Notes: generated from the letters alone by a model not told the origin. Shown: positions 24,889 through 33,970, numbered from the stretch's first letter. The stretch: DNA of 64,000 bases from Pedobacter sp. B4-66 (GCF_018492665.1 NZ_JAFVME010000003.1:434001-498000), one strand, 5' to 3'. A program made the numbers and translations.

Positions 24889-25545
24889 CTATTTCATAGT
24901 CGGATTTTTTTTACCCGCCAATAACATTTCAATAGTTTTTTGCAATCTGGTATCTTTGGTCAGTTCTTGTTTGGCAGTAAGTATCCATAGCACATATTCT
25001 TTTTTGTGAGAATAGGCTAGAGCGTCAAAAAAAATCTGAGCTTCTGGATATCGCAAAAATAAGGCAGCCAATTCACGTGGTGCAGTTACCTTTTTATTTT
25101 CTACATCAATAAATTCAGAAAACTCGTTGTTCTTAATTTCGTTGTTTCCAACTCCTGAAGTTTTTACCTGATCAATTGGTTTAATTCGAAGACCCGTCCA
25201 AGTGTCGTCAATTGCAGCCGAACCACAAGGAGTGAGTTTATACAAATCCAGCTCTTTCCATTTTTCCATCTTCAAGTCAGTAACTATTCCCGAAGTCTTT
25301 TTTGGATAGGCCACCCAAACTGTTTTTTTATCATCAATTTTTGGAGCCCAGGTTTTTAGCTCTCTGATTAATTCCGAACTATCCTTTACAAAAAGTAACA
25401 ATCCATTATAGTCATCAGCATCTTTGCCAACTAAAGTTATAGAACTAGTGTCGCCTAAAATAGCAACACCATTTTCCGGAGCATTTGCAAGCAAAACCTT
25501 AAAACCAGGTTTGAAATACATTTTCTTTAATAACCCGTTCTCCAT
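24889..25545 (-). CDS. YdeI/OmpD-associated family protein
   Basis: This 218-residue cytoplasmic protein has two parts. The N-terminal part ('GFKVLLANAPENGVAILGD', 'YNGLLLFVKDSSELIRELK', 'WVAYPKK') resembles a DUF3052-like domain. The C-terminal part has the YdeI/OmpD-associated pattern 'PRELAALFLRYPEAQIFFDALAYSHKKEYVLWI' in two blocks followed by a helix with 'TRLQKTIEML'. Molecular function of this family is not established. It starts 17 nt after trmH-like and sits in the same operon. Confidence 0.8.
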   Translation of the reverse strand: MENGLLKKMYFKPGFKVLLANAPENGVAILGDTSSITLVGKDADDYNGLLLFVKDSSELIRELKTWAPKIDDKKTVWVAYPKKTSGIVTDLKMEKWKELDLYKLTPCGSAAIDDTWTGLRIKPIDQVKTSGVGNNEIKNNEFSEFIDVENKKVTAPRELAALFLRYPEAQIFFDALAYSHKKEYVLWILTAKQELTKDTRLQKTIEMLLAGKKNPTMK

Positions 25546-25562
25546 AAGATGTTGAAATATTT

Positions 25563-26093
25563 TTATAGCCTTAATTTAGCAAAGAAATCCCAAAGAACAA
25601 TACCTGCAGAGATCACGATATTAAAAGAATGCTTTGTGCCAAATTGCGGAATCTCAATACACTCATCAATTTGAGCCATAACCTCATCACTAACTCCGTT
25701 AACCTCATTTCCAAAAATCAACGCATATTTTTCAGAAAAATCAGGTTTGTAAGTATTTAGCATAATACTACCGGCTGCCTGTTCAATTCCAATAATCCGA
25801 TAACCATCAGCTCTCAAAGAAGCTACGGCATCCAAAGTAGTTTCGAAATGAACCCACTCTACAGACTGGGTAGCGCCGAGTGCAGTTTTTTCAATTTCTC
25901 TGTGCGGAGGCTGAGCCGTAATTCCGCACAGATATAATTTTTCGATAGCAAAACCATCTGCAGTTCTAAAAACAGAACCGATATTGTGCATACTTCGCAC
26001 ATTATCCAATACCACAATTACCGGTAATTTTTCCTGTTCTTTAAATTCATCAACCCCAACTCGGTTTAGCTCATCTAACTTTAGCTTCTTCAT
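25563..26093 (-). CDS. SpoU/TrmH-family RNA methyltransferase
   Basis: From ATG 26093 the protein has 176 residues and the SPOUT motifs: 'VLDNVRSMHNIGSVFRTADG' (motif 1, Asn and Arg), 'ALIFGNEVNGVSDEV' (motif 2) and 'IPQFGTKHSFNIVISAGIVLWDF' split over motif 3. It methylates a ribose 2'-OH in tRNA or rRNA using S-adenosylmethionine; the target nucleotide cannot be read. A TAATTTTG box lies at 26127-26120, 26 nt upstream. It is the first gene of a four-gene operon with the YdeI-like, phosphoesterase and exported genes. Confidence 0.9.
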   Translation of the reverse strand: MKKLKLDELNRVGVDEFKEQEKLPVIVVLDNVRSMHNIGSVFRTADGFAIEKLYLCGITAQPPHREIEKTALGATQSVEWVHFETTLDAVASLRADGYRIIGIEQAAGSIMLNTYKPDFSEKYALIFGNEVNGVSDEVMAQIDECIEIPQFGTKHSFNIVISAGIVLWDFFAKLRL

Positions 26094-26130
26094 CAAATAC
26101 CTTTAATCTATTTAAGCAGCAAAATTAAGA

Positions 26131-27282
26131 TTAAATAGCAGATGCGCCGTTACCAATTTCGCTTATATATATTGCAGGATTGTAGCCAATACGCGCTGCA
26201 TAGAAGTCTGTAAGTTGTTTAGCAAAATCATCTTCCTGTCCTTTTTTAAGCAAAGCGATAGCACAACCACCGAAACCGGCACCAGTCATACGTGCACCAA
26301 TAACATGCTCATAGTCAGTACAGAAATCTACCACTGCATCAAGTTCTTCTCCAGTTACTTCATACAAATCTTTTAATGATTGGTGAGAGGCATACATTAA
26401 GCGACCGAATTCTTGTAAGTTTCCTTCGTTCAGTGCTTTAGCTGCTAAGTTTACCCGGTCATTTTCTTTAACTACGTGAGTTGCCCTTTTTAAGACAGTT
26501 TCGTCAGTAATTAAATGGCTGTGTAATGCAAATTTCTCTGCATTTAACTCACATAAATTATTAAGTTTAATTTCCTGATTGATTTGTTCAAGGGCGGTCT
26601 GGCATTCAGAAACTCTTTCATTATATTTAGATTCGGCCAGTTTTCGAGGTTTATTGGTATTGATGATAGCCAATGAATAACCATCAAGATTGCAGTCAAC
26701 TATTTTATATTTTAAAGTATCACAGCTAAGAACTATTGCTTTGTCGGTTTCTCCAAAAGCAACAGCAAACTGATCCATGATACCACAATTAACGCCAATG
26801 AATTCGTTTTCTACTTTTTGAGCCAACAAAGGAATCTCAATTTTTTCATAACCTAAATTAAAGTAATCATTTAAGGCATAAGCCATTGTTACTTCAATAG
26901 AAGCAGAAGAGGATAAGCCGGAACCGATTGGAATATTACCAAAAAACAAAAGGTCTAAACCTGTAGGTATGGTGTGTGTTTTTGAGATTTCGTTAAAAAC
27001 CCCTAGTGGATAGTTAAACCATTCTGAACCTGTTTTGGTATAAGATGGCTGTAATTCAATTTCTGCGGTTTCTTCGAAATTTAAACTTTTAAATCTGATT
27101 ACATTATCGTTATTTGGAGCCATAATTAACCACGTACCTAAAGTAACTGCACAAGGCATTACTAAGCCACCATTGTAATCAATATGTTCGCCAATTAAAT
27201 TTACGCGACCCGGAGTAAAATAATGTGCTGTTGCTTGCTGTCCATACTTTTCAAAGAATTTATTGGTTAATTCCGCTTTCAT
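26131..27282 (-). CDS. galK: Galactokinase
   Basis: This 383-residue GHMP kinase has the galactokinase signature 'GRVNLIGEHIDYNGG', the ATP loop 'IPIGSGLSSSAS', catalytic Asp in 'CGIMDQFAVAFG' and the C-terminal 'ARMTGAGFGGCAIAL'. It phosphorylates galactose at C1 in the Leloir pathway. It is divergent from the mutarotase gene, with 156 nt and a palindrome between them, so the two are probably controlled together. galT and galE are not in the window. Confidence 0.96.
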   Translation of the reverse strand: MKAELTNKFFEKYGQQATAHYFTPGRVNLIGEHIDYNGGLVMPCAVTLGTWLIMAPNNDNVIRFKSLNFEETAEIELQPSYTKTGSEWFNYPLGVFNEISKTHTIPTGLDLLFFGNIPIGSGLSSSASIEVTMAYALNDYFNLGYEKIEIPLLAQKVENEFIGVNCGIMDQFAVAFGETDKAIVLSCDTLKYKIVDCNLDGYSLAIINTNKPRKLAESKYNERVSECQTALEQINQEIKLNNLCELNAEKFALHSHLITDETVLKRATHVVKENDRVNLAAKALNEGNLQEFGRLMYASHQSLKDLYEVTGEELDAVVDFCTDYEHVIGARMTGAGFGGCAIALLKKGQEDDFAKQLTDFYAARIGYNPAIYISEIGNGASAI

Positions 27283-27385
27283 TGTAATATTTTAAATTAA
27301 TGTTTTAGTTTTAATAAAGTATTTATAGTATTGTTTGAAATAACAAGTGGTTCTAAAAAATACCTGGCCCTAAATATACAATTAT

Positions 27386-27405
27386 GAACCGAATGGTATC
27401 GGTTC
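27386..27405. promoter_or_regulatory. Palindrome between galK and galM, candidate operator
   Basis: GAACCGA (27386-27392), a 6-nt spacer and TCGGTTC (27399-27405) form a 20-bp dyad in the divergent control region, 34 nt before galM. It is of the size bound by LacI- or GntR-type dimers. No regulator gene is adjacent. Confidence 0.5.
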
Positions 27406-27438
27406 GAATCGACATAAAATGCATTTTATTATATATAA

Positions 27439-28476
27439 ATGAAGACTAAATTAGTAAAGACCGGTAAAATTATAGATGGCAAAGAAATTGTTGCTGTTGA
27501 ATTAACAAATACCAAAGGAACATATGTAAAAATATATAACTATGGTGCTATAATAAGCAATTTTGTAGTGACCAATAAAAGCGGAGAAAAGCAGGATATT
27601 GTACTGGGGTTTGATGAATTTGACCAATACATCAGCGATAAATATTTAGCAAGTTACCCTTACTTAGGAGCTGTTGTTGGGCGTTATGCCAACCGTATTA
27701 AAAACGGAAGATTTACAATTGATGGTGAAGTACACCAACTGTCGCAAGCAAAAGGCGGCGACTGTCTGCACGGTGGCGACACTGGTTACGACAAGAGGGT
27801 ATGGGATGTTTTATCTACCATTGATCCAACTGTAACACTTCAATACGTAAGCCCAGATGGTGAAGAAAATTTCCCTGGAAACCTAACCATCCAACTAACT
27901 TTTAAATTAACTGATGATGATGAGTTAATACTTGATTTTAAAGCAACTACAGATAAAGCAACCGCAATCAACTTAACACATCATGGTTATTTTAATCTTG
28001 CCCCAGCGGGAGGTTCTATTGCTAAGCATCACCATCGAATGCCTGCAAGCAACTACCTTGAACAGGATGACAATTATGTAGTTACCGGCAAACTTATACC
28101 AGTAGAAGGTACGCACCACGACTTTTTAGGAGGTAAGGAATTTGGTAGAGATTGGGATCCTGAAGAAGGATATGATCAAACTTATGTACTGGATAAACAA
28201 TATGGCGAACTTACGCTAGCTTCTGAAACGACAGAAGAAACAGGTGGATTAAAGCTTTCTGTATATACTACTGAGCCCGTTGCTCACTTGTACACTGCAA
28301 AATATCTTAACGTAAAAAATGGCAAAGGCGGAAGAAATTATGAAGCTTTTGGTGCATTTTGCGTTGAAACACAACACCATCCAAATGGCATTAACATCCC
28401 TGAATTTCCAAGTACGATCCTAAGACCTGGCGAAAATTATGCTCAAACTACTATTTATAAAATAGAACATAGCTAA
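27439..28476 (+). CDS. galM: Aldose 1-epimerase (galactose mutarotase)
   Basis: This 345-residue protein has 'YGAIISNFVV', 'GRYANRIKNGRF', 'LHGGDTGYDKRVWDV', the catalytic His in 'LTHHGYFNLAP' and the catalytic Glu in 'GAFCVETQHHPNGIN'. It interconverts alpha- and beta-galactose so that galactokinase receives its alpha substrate. There is no signal peptide, so it acts in the cytoplasm. It is divergent from galK and followed by a hairpin at 28499-28537. Confidence 0.95.
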   Translation: MKTKLVKTGKIIDGKEIVAVELTNTKGTYVKIYNYGAIISNFVVTNKSGEKQDIVLGFDEFDQYISDKYLASYPYLGAVVGRYANRIKNGRFTIDGEVHQLSQAKGGDCLHGGDTGYDKRVWDVLSTIDPTVTLQYVSPDGEENFPGNLTIQLTFKLTDDDELILDFKATTDKATAINLTHHGYFNLAPAGGSIAKHHHRMPASNYLEQDDNYVVTGKLIPVEGTHHDFLGGKEFGRDWDPEEGYDQTYVLDKQYGELTLASETTEETGGLKLSVYTTEPVAHLYTAKYLNVKNGKGGRNYEAFGAFCVETQHHPNGINIPEFPSTILRPGENYAQTTIYKIEHS

Positions 28477-28498
28477 AGATAATTTAAGGACTTAATTT

Positions 28499-28537
28499 AA
28501 AGGGTATTGAGATTGTAAAAGCTTTTCAATACCCTTT
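28499..28537 (+). terminator. Hairpin downstream of galM
   Basis: A perfect 12-bp stem (28499-28510 with 28526-28537) with a 15-nt loop. There is no long T-run after it, so termination may be partial. Confidence 0.5.
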
Positions 28538-28584
28538 GGTATGAGGATATAGGGAAGAATCAGAAACCAAGTCCAATTTTTTAT

Positions 28585-28758
28585 TTAGTTTTTAGACAAA
28601 ACGTATTGTTTTTTATCGCACATCATACATTTGTACCGTTTAAGAGGTACCCAAAAGAGAACTGTCTTTACAATTCTTTGTCGAGGAATCCGGTAATCTA
28701 ATGGTTTTGAGCAATTGCGACAGTAATGTTTTGTTAGTTCTGTTGTATTCTGTTCCAT
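28585..28758 (-). CDS. Small zinc-ribbon protein
   Basis: From ATG 28758 it has 57 residues with two CxxC pairs, 'YCRNCSKPL' and 'RYKCMMCDKKQYVL', separated by a hydrophobic stretch 'TVLFWVPL'. The spacing fits a single zinc ribbon. A longer GTG-started form (28767) adds three residues and is less likely. It resembles a small conserved protein of Sphingobacteria; function is unknown. It stands alone. Confidence 0.7.
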   Translation of the reverse strand: MEQNTTELTKHYCRNCSKPLDYRIPRQRIVKTVLFWVPLKRYKCMMCDKKQYVLSKN

Positions 28759-28895
28759 GGGTAACACTAATTTAACAATAATATATTACATACTAGTATT
28801 CAGAGTGTTAATTTGGATGACAATACTAAAGAGAGTTTTATTTTATTGTAAAATTAAACAATAGTTTTTTAACTTCTATTAAGACAATAAGGTAA

Positions 28896-29834
28896 TTAGA
28901 TTAATTTATCGACAAACATCCAGATTATTCGAACACTGGATATAATTACAATTACACCAACTCCAATAAACATCTTTTTAATTGGAAGTTTACCAACCAA
29001 ACGAGCTGCTAAAGGTGCTGCTATCACACCTCCGACAATTAACCCCACTATTGATTGCCAGTGACTAACACCTAGAATAAAGAAGAATGTAATCGCGCTA
29101 GCCATCGTTACAAAAAACTCAGTTAAGCTAACTGATCCTATTACATACTTAGGTGTACGGCCTTTTGAGATCAGGGTAGAGGTAACCAAAGGGCCCCATC
29201 CACCACCACCAAAAGAATCTAGAAAACCTCCAGCACCGGCAAGCCATCCGGCACGCTTTACCTTTTGTGGCTTCTGTTTTTCTTTAAATGCATTGGTTAA
29301 TATTCTAATTCCTAATAGCAATGTGTAAATTGAAATTATCGGTCTTATCCAACCTGAAAATGCTTCCCCCGCGTATCCTAATAATATCGCTCCTGCAATT
29401 GCACCCAATACACCGGGAATTAACAAAGTTTTAAAAAGCTTTTTATTCACATTGCCAAAGCGATAATGACTAAAACCTGAAGCTCCACTTGAGAACATTT
29501 CAGCAGTATGGATACTGCCAGAAATTACTGCCGGATTTAAACCACCCGACAATAGGAGCGTTGTAGAGATTACACCATAGCCCATCCCCAATGCTCCATC
29601 AACTAATTGCGCCATAAAGCCTACCAAAAGCATCCATAGAAACTTCTCATCAAGCTGATTGTAAACATCTTGTCCAAAAGTTAAGGCTTCTTCGTAAGTA
29701 AGATTTGTATAGATTGCAAGACCGATAAACAGCGCTGCCAGTATAAAAAGGCATAGATAAGCTATTCGCTTCCATTTACTTTCTTGTAGTTTGTTGTTTA
29801 CGGCTATTCTAATCTGGTTTTCGCGGATACTCAT
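28896..29834 (-). CDS. TauE/SafE-family membrane transporter
   Basis: From ATG 29834 this is a 312-residue protein with the TauE/SafE duplicated motif: 'FMAQLVDGALGMGYGVIST', 'AVISGSIHTAEMFSSGASG', then 'GGFLDSFGGGGWGPLVTS' and 'GSVSLTEFFVT', and about eight membrane segments. The family exports or imports sulfite, sulfonates and other small anions. A TTG-started longer form (29885) is possible but less likely. No sulfur genes are adjacent, so the substrate is open. Confidence 0.88.
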   Translation of the reverse strand: MSIRENQIRIAVNNKLQESKWKRIAYLCLFILAALFIGLAIYTNLTYEEALTFGQDVYNQLDEKFLWMLLVGFMAQLVDGALGMGYGVISTTLLLSGGLNPAVISGSIHTAEMFSSGASGFSHYRFGNVNKKLFKTLLIPGVLGAIAGAILLGYAGEAFSGWIRPIISIYTLLLGIRILTNAFKEKQKPQKVKRAGWLAGAGGFLDSFGGGGWGPLVTSTLISKGRTPKYVIGSVSLTEFFVTMASAITFFFILGVSHWQSIVGLIVGGVIAAPLAARLVGKLPIKKMFIGVGVIVIISSVRIIWMFVDKLI

Positions 29835-29958
29835 TAAATCTATCGAATTAGTCGACAATATTAATTCAACTTTCTGAATAAACAAAATTTTTATTGATAA
29901 ATCTATTTCTTGCTATTGATTAATAATGAAATAGAGGGTATTGAAGAAGTTAATTTAA

Positions 29959-31326
29959 CTATACAGCTGTTTTAGTAAGCAAAACTCTGGTTTTGTTTTG
30001 AAATCTGAGGAACAGCAGGATAGAAGCTGTGAGTAATCCGAATGTTAAGCCATACCAAATTCCATTTACCCCCATGTCTAGTTTAATCCCCAAAAGATAG
30101 CCCAGTGGTATACCAATAACCCAGTAAGCGACAAAGGTGATAAATGTGGGGATATTTACATCACCGATACCTCTTAATACACCTAAACCAACCACCTGTG
30201 TACCATCAAACAACTGGAAAAATCCGGCAATGATAAGTAGTTGAGCAGCAATACTAATTACCGCATTATCTTCGGTATAAAGAAAGGGTAATAAATTATT
30301 TGCCAATATAAAAAACAGTGCTGTTACTGCCATAAAAAGCAATATTACATGGTAGCTGGCAATAGCTGACCGTCTTAGATCCATAAAATTGCTTTTTCCA
30401 AAGTTATTACCAGTTTTAATGGTTGCAGCAGAAGCAATTCCACTAGCCATCATGTATGTAATAGAAGCTAGGTTTATAGCCACCTGATGAGCCGCCTGTT
30501 CTACTGCGCCTATGGTTCCAATAAGGATAGCAGCACCACTAAAAGCACTGATTTCAAAGGAATATTGTAATGCAACGGGGCCACCAATTCTTATAATTTT
30601 AAGCGCTCGTACTTTATCAAAAAAACTAACCTTAAATTGCTTAATATAAACCTTAAAAACTGTTGATCTTAAGACATATATAGACATTACAATTGCCATA
30701 ACAGTACGATCGATCAAAGTACTCCAGCCAACACCTTTTACGCCCATGGGAGCTATTCCAAACATGCCTTTAACAAAAATAACCCCGAGAACAATGTTAA
30801 TTACATTACCCCAGATAGACACAAACATTGCTTGTTTGGTAAAGCCCAATCCTTCGGCAAATTGCTTAAAGGTTTGAAATATCATTAATGGAATAATAGA
30901 GAAACCAAGCAACCCTAGATAGGGTTTTGCATAAGCAACAACTTCGGGCGATTGACCAATATGATCTATAACCAGCAAAGTACCCAAATGCACAAAAGCA
31001 TAAAGCAATAAAGAGATAAAAAAGTTTATAATCAAACTATTAGAAAGTAGTTTACCGCATTCTTCGTAATTTTTACGCCCACTTTCCTGAGCGATTAATG
31101 GTGTTAATCCATAAGCCAAACCCATACCCAAAACCAGGATAAGCATAAACAAGCTGTTTACCAATGAAACTGCCGCCAGCTGAATTGTACCTGCAAAATG
31201 ACCTACAATAACACTATCCGCCAGATGCGCCAGGGTATGACCTAGCTGAGAAACCACAATAGGCATCGCCAATCGCAAGTTATCAGAATAATAGGGCTTG
31301 TATTTATTGTATAAGGTAGTTAGCAT
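29959..31326 (-). CDS. MATE-family multidrug/Na+ antiporter
   Basis: This 455-residue protein with about twelve membrane segments has MATE features: 'LAMPIVVSQLGHTLAHLADSV' reading in two blocks, 'GMGLAYGLTPLIAQESGRKN' and 'GGPVALQYSFEISAFSGAA'. MATE pumps expel cationic drugs or metabolites against Na+ or H+. It is a single-gene unit. GACTTTTG (31339-31332), one base from the -7 consensus, lies 5 nt before the start codon, so the mRNA may be nearly leaderless. Confidence 0.94.
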   Translation of the reverse strand: MLTTLYNKYKPYYSDNLRLAMPIVVSQLGHTLAHLADSVIVGHFAGTIQLAAVSLVNSLFMLILVLGMGLAYGLTPLIAQESGRKNYEECGKLLSNSLIINFFISLLLYAFVHLGTLLVIDHIGQSPEVVAYAKPYLGLLGFSIIPLMIFQTFKQFAEGLGFTKQAMFVSIWGNVINIVLGVIFVKGMFGIAPMGVKGVGWSTLIDRTVMAIVMSIYVLRSTVFKVYIKQFKVSFFDKVRALKIIRIGGPVALQYSFEISAFSGAAILIGTIGAVEQAAHQVAINLASITYMMASGIASAATIKTGNNFGKSNFMDLRRSAIASYHVILLFMAVTALFFILANNLLPFLYTEDNAVISIAAQLLIIAGFFQLFDGTQVVGLGVLRGIGDVNIPTFITFVAYWVIGIPLGYLLGIKLDMGVNGIWYGLTFGLLTASILLFLRFQNKTRVLLTKTAV

Positions 31327-31428
31327 TTTGGCAAAAGTCGGCTATTTTATTGTGATTTATGAAAATACAGCACTCTTTTACATCACATATTTAAAATAAT
31401 GATATTCAAACAACCAAGCAATCTTATT

Positions 31429-32052
31429 TTACATGGTAGTAAAAAACTCTTCTTTTTCTGATGTATTGGGTTTTAAAACTCCACTTAAAATGAGGCTTAC
31501 CAATATTTTCTGTGCCTGCCGGTACGAACTTCGGGTAAGCTTACTAAATTGCTTAAGGGTGATTCGACCTTCCTGATTAAGATGCTCAAATAGCTTCTTT
31601 TCCTGCTCAGTGTAAGTAATTAGTTCACCCTCAGTTTTACCACTCTTCTTTATAACATCAACTATAATCTTACTAGCTAAAATACTTTTGTCTTTTACCC
31701 TGTAATACACCCACCATTTCTTATTTTCATCAAGCGCATAGTGAGGTTTTGTATCGCTTTCAGCAATTTTTACGACAAGTACCAATTTATCATCAACATA
31801 AATCTCTTCAAAATCGGGCTCTATTGCGGGTTTACAGAACTGGTGTGCCGATTTAGTAATCATATATCGCTCTTCATCTTCAGATTTCACCCCTTTAATG
31901 CTGCCATCATCAGCCACCCCAATAAGTAGCTGTCCGCCTTTATTATTAGCAAATGCAACCAGACTTTTGGCAATTTTTTCATTATTAGTAATCGTCTTCT
32001 TGAAATCCAGTGTCGTTCCTTCGCCTTGCAAAATTAGTTTCCTGATATTCAT
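31429..32052 (-). CDS. AlbA_2 (Schlafen-like) putative DNA-binding protein
   Basis: This 207-residue protein has an N-terminal AlbA_2 domain: 'EGTTLDFKKTI', 'IAKSLVAFANNKGGQLLIGVADDGSIKGV' in two blocks and 'VVKIAESDTKPHYA'. The C-terminal part (about 145-200) is a winged-helix-like region, 'GRITLKQFSKLTRSSYRQAQKIL'. Such proteins are usually called transcriptional regulators or ATP-binding proteins, with little direct evidence. It is shorter than the AAA-4 family because it lacks the C-terminal HATPase-like part. Confidence 0.82.
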   Translation of the reverse strand: MNIRKLILQGEGTTLDFKKTITNNEKIAKSLVAFANNKGGQLLIGVADDGSIKGVKSEDEERYMITKSAHQFCKPAIEPDFEEIYVDDKLVLVVKIAESDTKPHYALDENKKWWVYYRVKDKSILASKIIVDVIKKSGKTEGELITYTEQEKKLFEHLNQEGRITLKQFSKLTRSSYRQAQKILVSLILSGVLKPNTSEKEEFFTTM

Positions 32053-32082
32053 TTGTGTATGTTCTTAAGCGAATAGTGATAT

Positions 32083-32568
32083 TTAATAAGCTATCCTGGG
32101 TTGCTCGCCCTGATGAAGATTGCGTACGTAAACCTCGTTCATTACCGTTGCGCATATCTCACCTTCTGCATTTGTGATCTCCATTGGATAAGCTTTAACA
32201 AATTTACCTGAAGTATTTAAGGCTTCGATAGCATCATTCAGCATGTCATCTGTAACAGTTATGGTAAAGTATAAATTACCTCTGCCGGGCTTTAGGTATT
32301 GTATCGAAGCACTCTTTAACCAAACTCTAACCTTAAACCCTTCTCTTTGAAGTAATTGATCGAAAAGTAAAGCATAAAATGGATCTGTTGCTGCATAGAT
32401 CGTACCACCAAATATAGAGCCGTTATAGTTTTTATTAAAGACGCTTTTATTGATTTTCACATCAACACCCCTAAATCCTTTGTGAAATTTTTTAACCCAT
32501 ATACGCTGAAACAGCATGGGAGGGTATAAACACAAGCCCCACTTAAGGGTTTTCTCTGATACAACCAT
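32083..32568 (-). CDS. DUF4442 hotdog-fold protein
   Basis: This 161-residue protein has the DUF4442 pattern: 'KWGLCLYPPMLFQRIWV', 'NYNGSIFGGTIYAATDPFYALLF' in two parts, and 'WLKSASIQYLKPGRGNLYFTI', which is a hotdog thioesterase-like fold. Substrate is unknown. It is 30 nt upstream of the AlbA_2 gene on the same strand and may share a transcript with it. Confidence 0.8.
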   Translation of the reverse strand: MVVSEKTLKWGLCLYPPMLFQRIWVKKFHKGFRGVDVKINKSVFNKNYNGSIFGGTIYAATDPFYALLFDQLLQREGFKVRVWLKSASIQYLKPGRGNLYFTITVTDDMLNDAIEALNTSGKFVKAYPMEITNAEGEICATVMNEVYVRNLHQGEQPRIAY

Positions 32569-32647
32569 GATGCTTAAATATCAGAAAGTTTATTGAACTA
32601 TGAAATTTTATGTAGCAGGATAAAGTAATTTTTTAGTAAATTAGAGT

Positions 32648-32953
32648 ATGTATATATACGACACCCTTACAGCTGCTGTATCTGACCTTGAAAAACGAGG
32701 TTATGAGTACGATTTTACGCTTAGTGCAGAATTTATTGAGTGCAAATCCATAGATATGCAGTTAATGCCTGAGGAGTTTGAGATTGATGAATTTTACAGA
32801 TTTGAAGGTATGAATGATCCCGATGATAGTGCCGTGATCTATGCCATATCATCACCTGTAGGAAATCTGAAAGGGGTATTGATTGATGCTTATGGTGCTT
32901 ATGCCGAAAATGTTTCGCCAGAACTGCTTGATAAATTAAAAATGCACCATTAG
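32648..32953 (+). CDS. Small conserved Bacteroidota protein
   Basis: A 101-residue acidic protein starting 'MYIYDTLTAAVSDLEKRGYEYDF' in two blocks, with 'EFEIDEFYRFEGMNDPDDSAVIYAI' and a closing 'GVLIDAYGAYAENVS'. Close relatives are often labelled phosphoribosylpyrophosphate synthetase, but no PRPP-binding loop or ATP motif is present and the length is a third of that enzyme, so that name is not used here. No function can be assigned. It is divergent from the DUF4442 gene. Confidence 0.75.
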   Translation: MYIYDTLTAAVSDLEKRGYEYDFTLSAEFIECKSIDMQLMPEEFEIDEFYRFEGMNDPDDSAVIYAISSPVGNLKGVLIDAYGAYAENVSPELLDKLKMHH

Positions 32954-33025
32954 AAATCCGCTTTGTTGTTATTCTCGTTTATATGTAAAGAAAACGAAAT
33001 ACTTAAAACAACAAAACGAAATTTT

Positions 33026-33610
33026 ATGAAAAAGCAATTTTTAAGTTTAACTGCAGGTTTAGCCTTATTGGCTCTTGTTTCAGCTTGCAACTCTTCTAAA
33101 ACAGCAGAAACGACTACTGATACTTCAATGACTACTGTTGATACTACTGTGATTGTAGAAAAAGGAGTTGAAGTTGGTGGAGCAATGATGGTTCCTTCTA
33201 AAAACATTGTAGAAAATGCAATGGGGTCAAGTGATCATACAACACTTGTCGCAGCAGTAAAAGCAGCTGGTTTAGTTGAAACTTTAAGTGGAACTGGTCC
33301 TTTCACCGTATTCGCGCCAACCAATGAAGCATTTGCTAAATTGCCAGCCGGAGCGGTTGACAATCTGTTAAAACCAGAAATGAAAAAGGACCTAGCCAGT
33401 GTATTAACGTATCATGTGGTTCCAGGTAGCTATAAATCTTCTGATCTAAAAAACGGCATGGAACTAACCACTGTTCAAGGTCAGAAACTCAAATTAACAG
33501 AGAAAAATGGCGAATGGTGGGTTAACGATGCAAAAATCGCGATCGCTGATGTGATTTCAAGCAATGGTGTAACCTTTGTAATAGATGGTGTTTTAATGCC
33601 AAAAAAATAA
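33026..33610 (+). CDS. Fasciclin-domain lipoprotein
   Basis: From ATG 33026 this is a 194-residue protein with an SPII signal ('LALLALVSAC', Cys17), a Thr-rich linker of TTDT-type repeats and one fasciclin domain (about 55-192): 'HTTLVAAVKAAGLVETLSG', 'PFTVFAPTNEAFAKLP' and 'LTYHVVPG', ending 'NGVTFVIDGVLMP'. Fasciclin domains mediate adhesion or bind ligands at the surface. The longer frame to 32963 would add a Lys-rich extension before the signal and is rejected. Its N-terminus resembles the next small lipoprotein. Confidence 0.93.
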   Translation: MKKQFLSLTAGLALLALVSACNSSKTAETTTDTSMTTVDTTVIVEKGVEVGGAMMVPSKNIVENAMGSSDHTTLVAAVKAAGLVETLSGTGPFTVFAPTNEAFAKLPAGAVDNLLKPEMKKDLASVLTYHVVPGSYKSSDLKNGMELTTVQGQKLKLTEKNGEWWVNDAKIAIADVISSNGVTFVIDGVLMPKK

Positions 33611-33627
33611 ATAATAGTTAATTTTTT

Positions 33628-33662
33628 AAAGGCTTTTCTGATAAAACGGAAAGGCCTTTTTT
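33628..33662 (+). terminator. Terminator of the fasciclin gene
   Basis: A stem of about 12 pairs including two G-T pairs (33628-33639 with 33648-33659) and a run of six T (33657-33662). Confidence 0.8.
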
Positions 33663-33750
33663 GTGATATTCATTGATCAGTTTAAAATAATTTAAAACTT
33701 TTAAGGCTTGGTCTTGTTGATTGTGCAGTACCTAAACTAAAATCAATCCT

Positions 33751-33945
33751 ATGAAAAAGTTAATTTTAAGTCTTGCATGCGCTGGGTGCTTAACAATAGC
33801 CGCATCCTCGTGCAATTCAACAAAGAATATGTCGGGAACAACAGACAGCACCGCTGTCGATACAACTATTAAACCCGTTGACACTACTAAAAAAATGCCT
33901 GTTGACACTACAAAAACACTTCCTGATACAACTATAAAGCAATAG
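33751..33945 (+). CDS. Small lipoprotein with DTT repeats
   Basis: A 64-residue lipoprotein: 'LTIAASSC' gives lipobox Cys21, and the mature part is only a Thr/Asp/Lys-rich tail with five 'VDTT/DTT' units. The signal peptide and 'SCNSTKNMSGTTDST' resemble the start of the fasciclin lipoprotein upstream, without any folded domain. It may be a truncated duplicate or a surface spacer protein. It is followed by a strong terminator. Confidence 0.7.
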   Translation: MKKLILSLACAGCLTIAASSCNSTKNMSGTTDSTAVDTTIKPVDTTKKMPVDTTKTLPDTTIKQ

Positions 33946-33970
33946 CAGACTTTAAAACGAGCAACTATCG

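Noticed and set aside
32648..32953. Phosphoribosylpyrophosphate synthetase
   Set aside because: Only 101 residues, no PRPP loop or ATP motif; the name seems to be carried over in annotation of relatives.
33847..33935. Tandem DNA repeat or CRISPR-like array
   Set aside because: The units are DTT codons in a lipoprotein tail, irregular in spacing, with no constant repeat or spacer.
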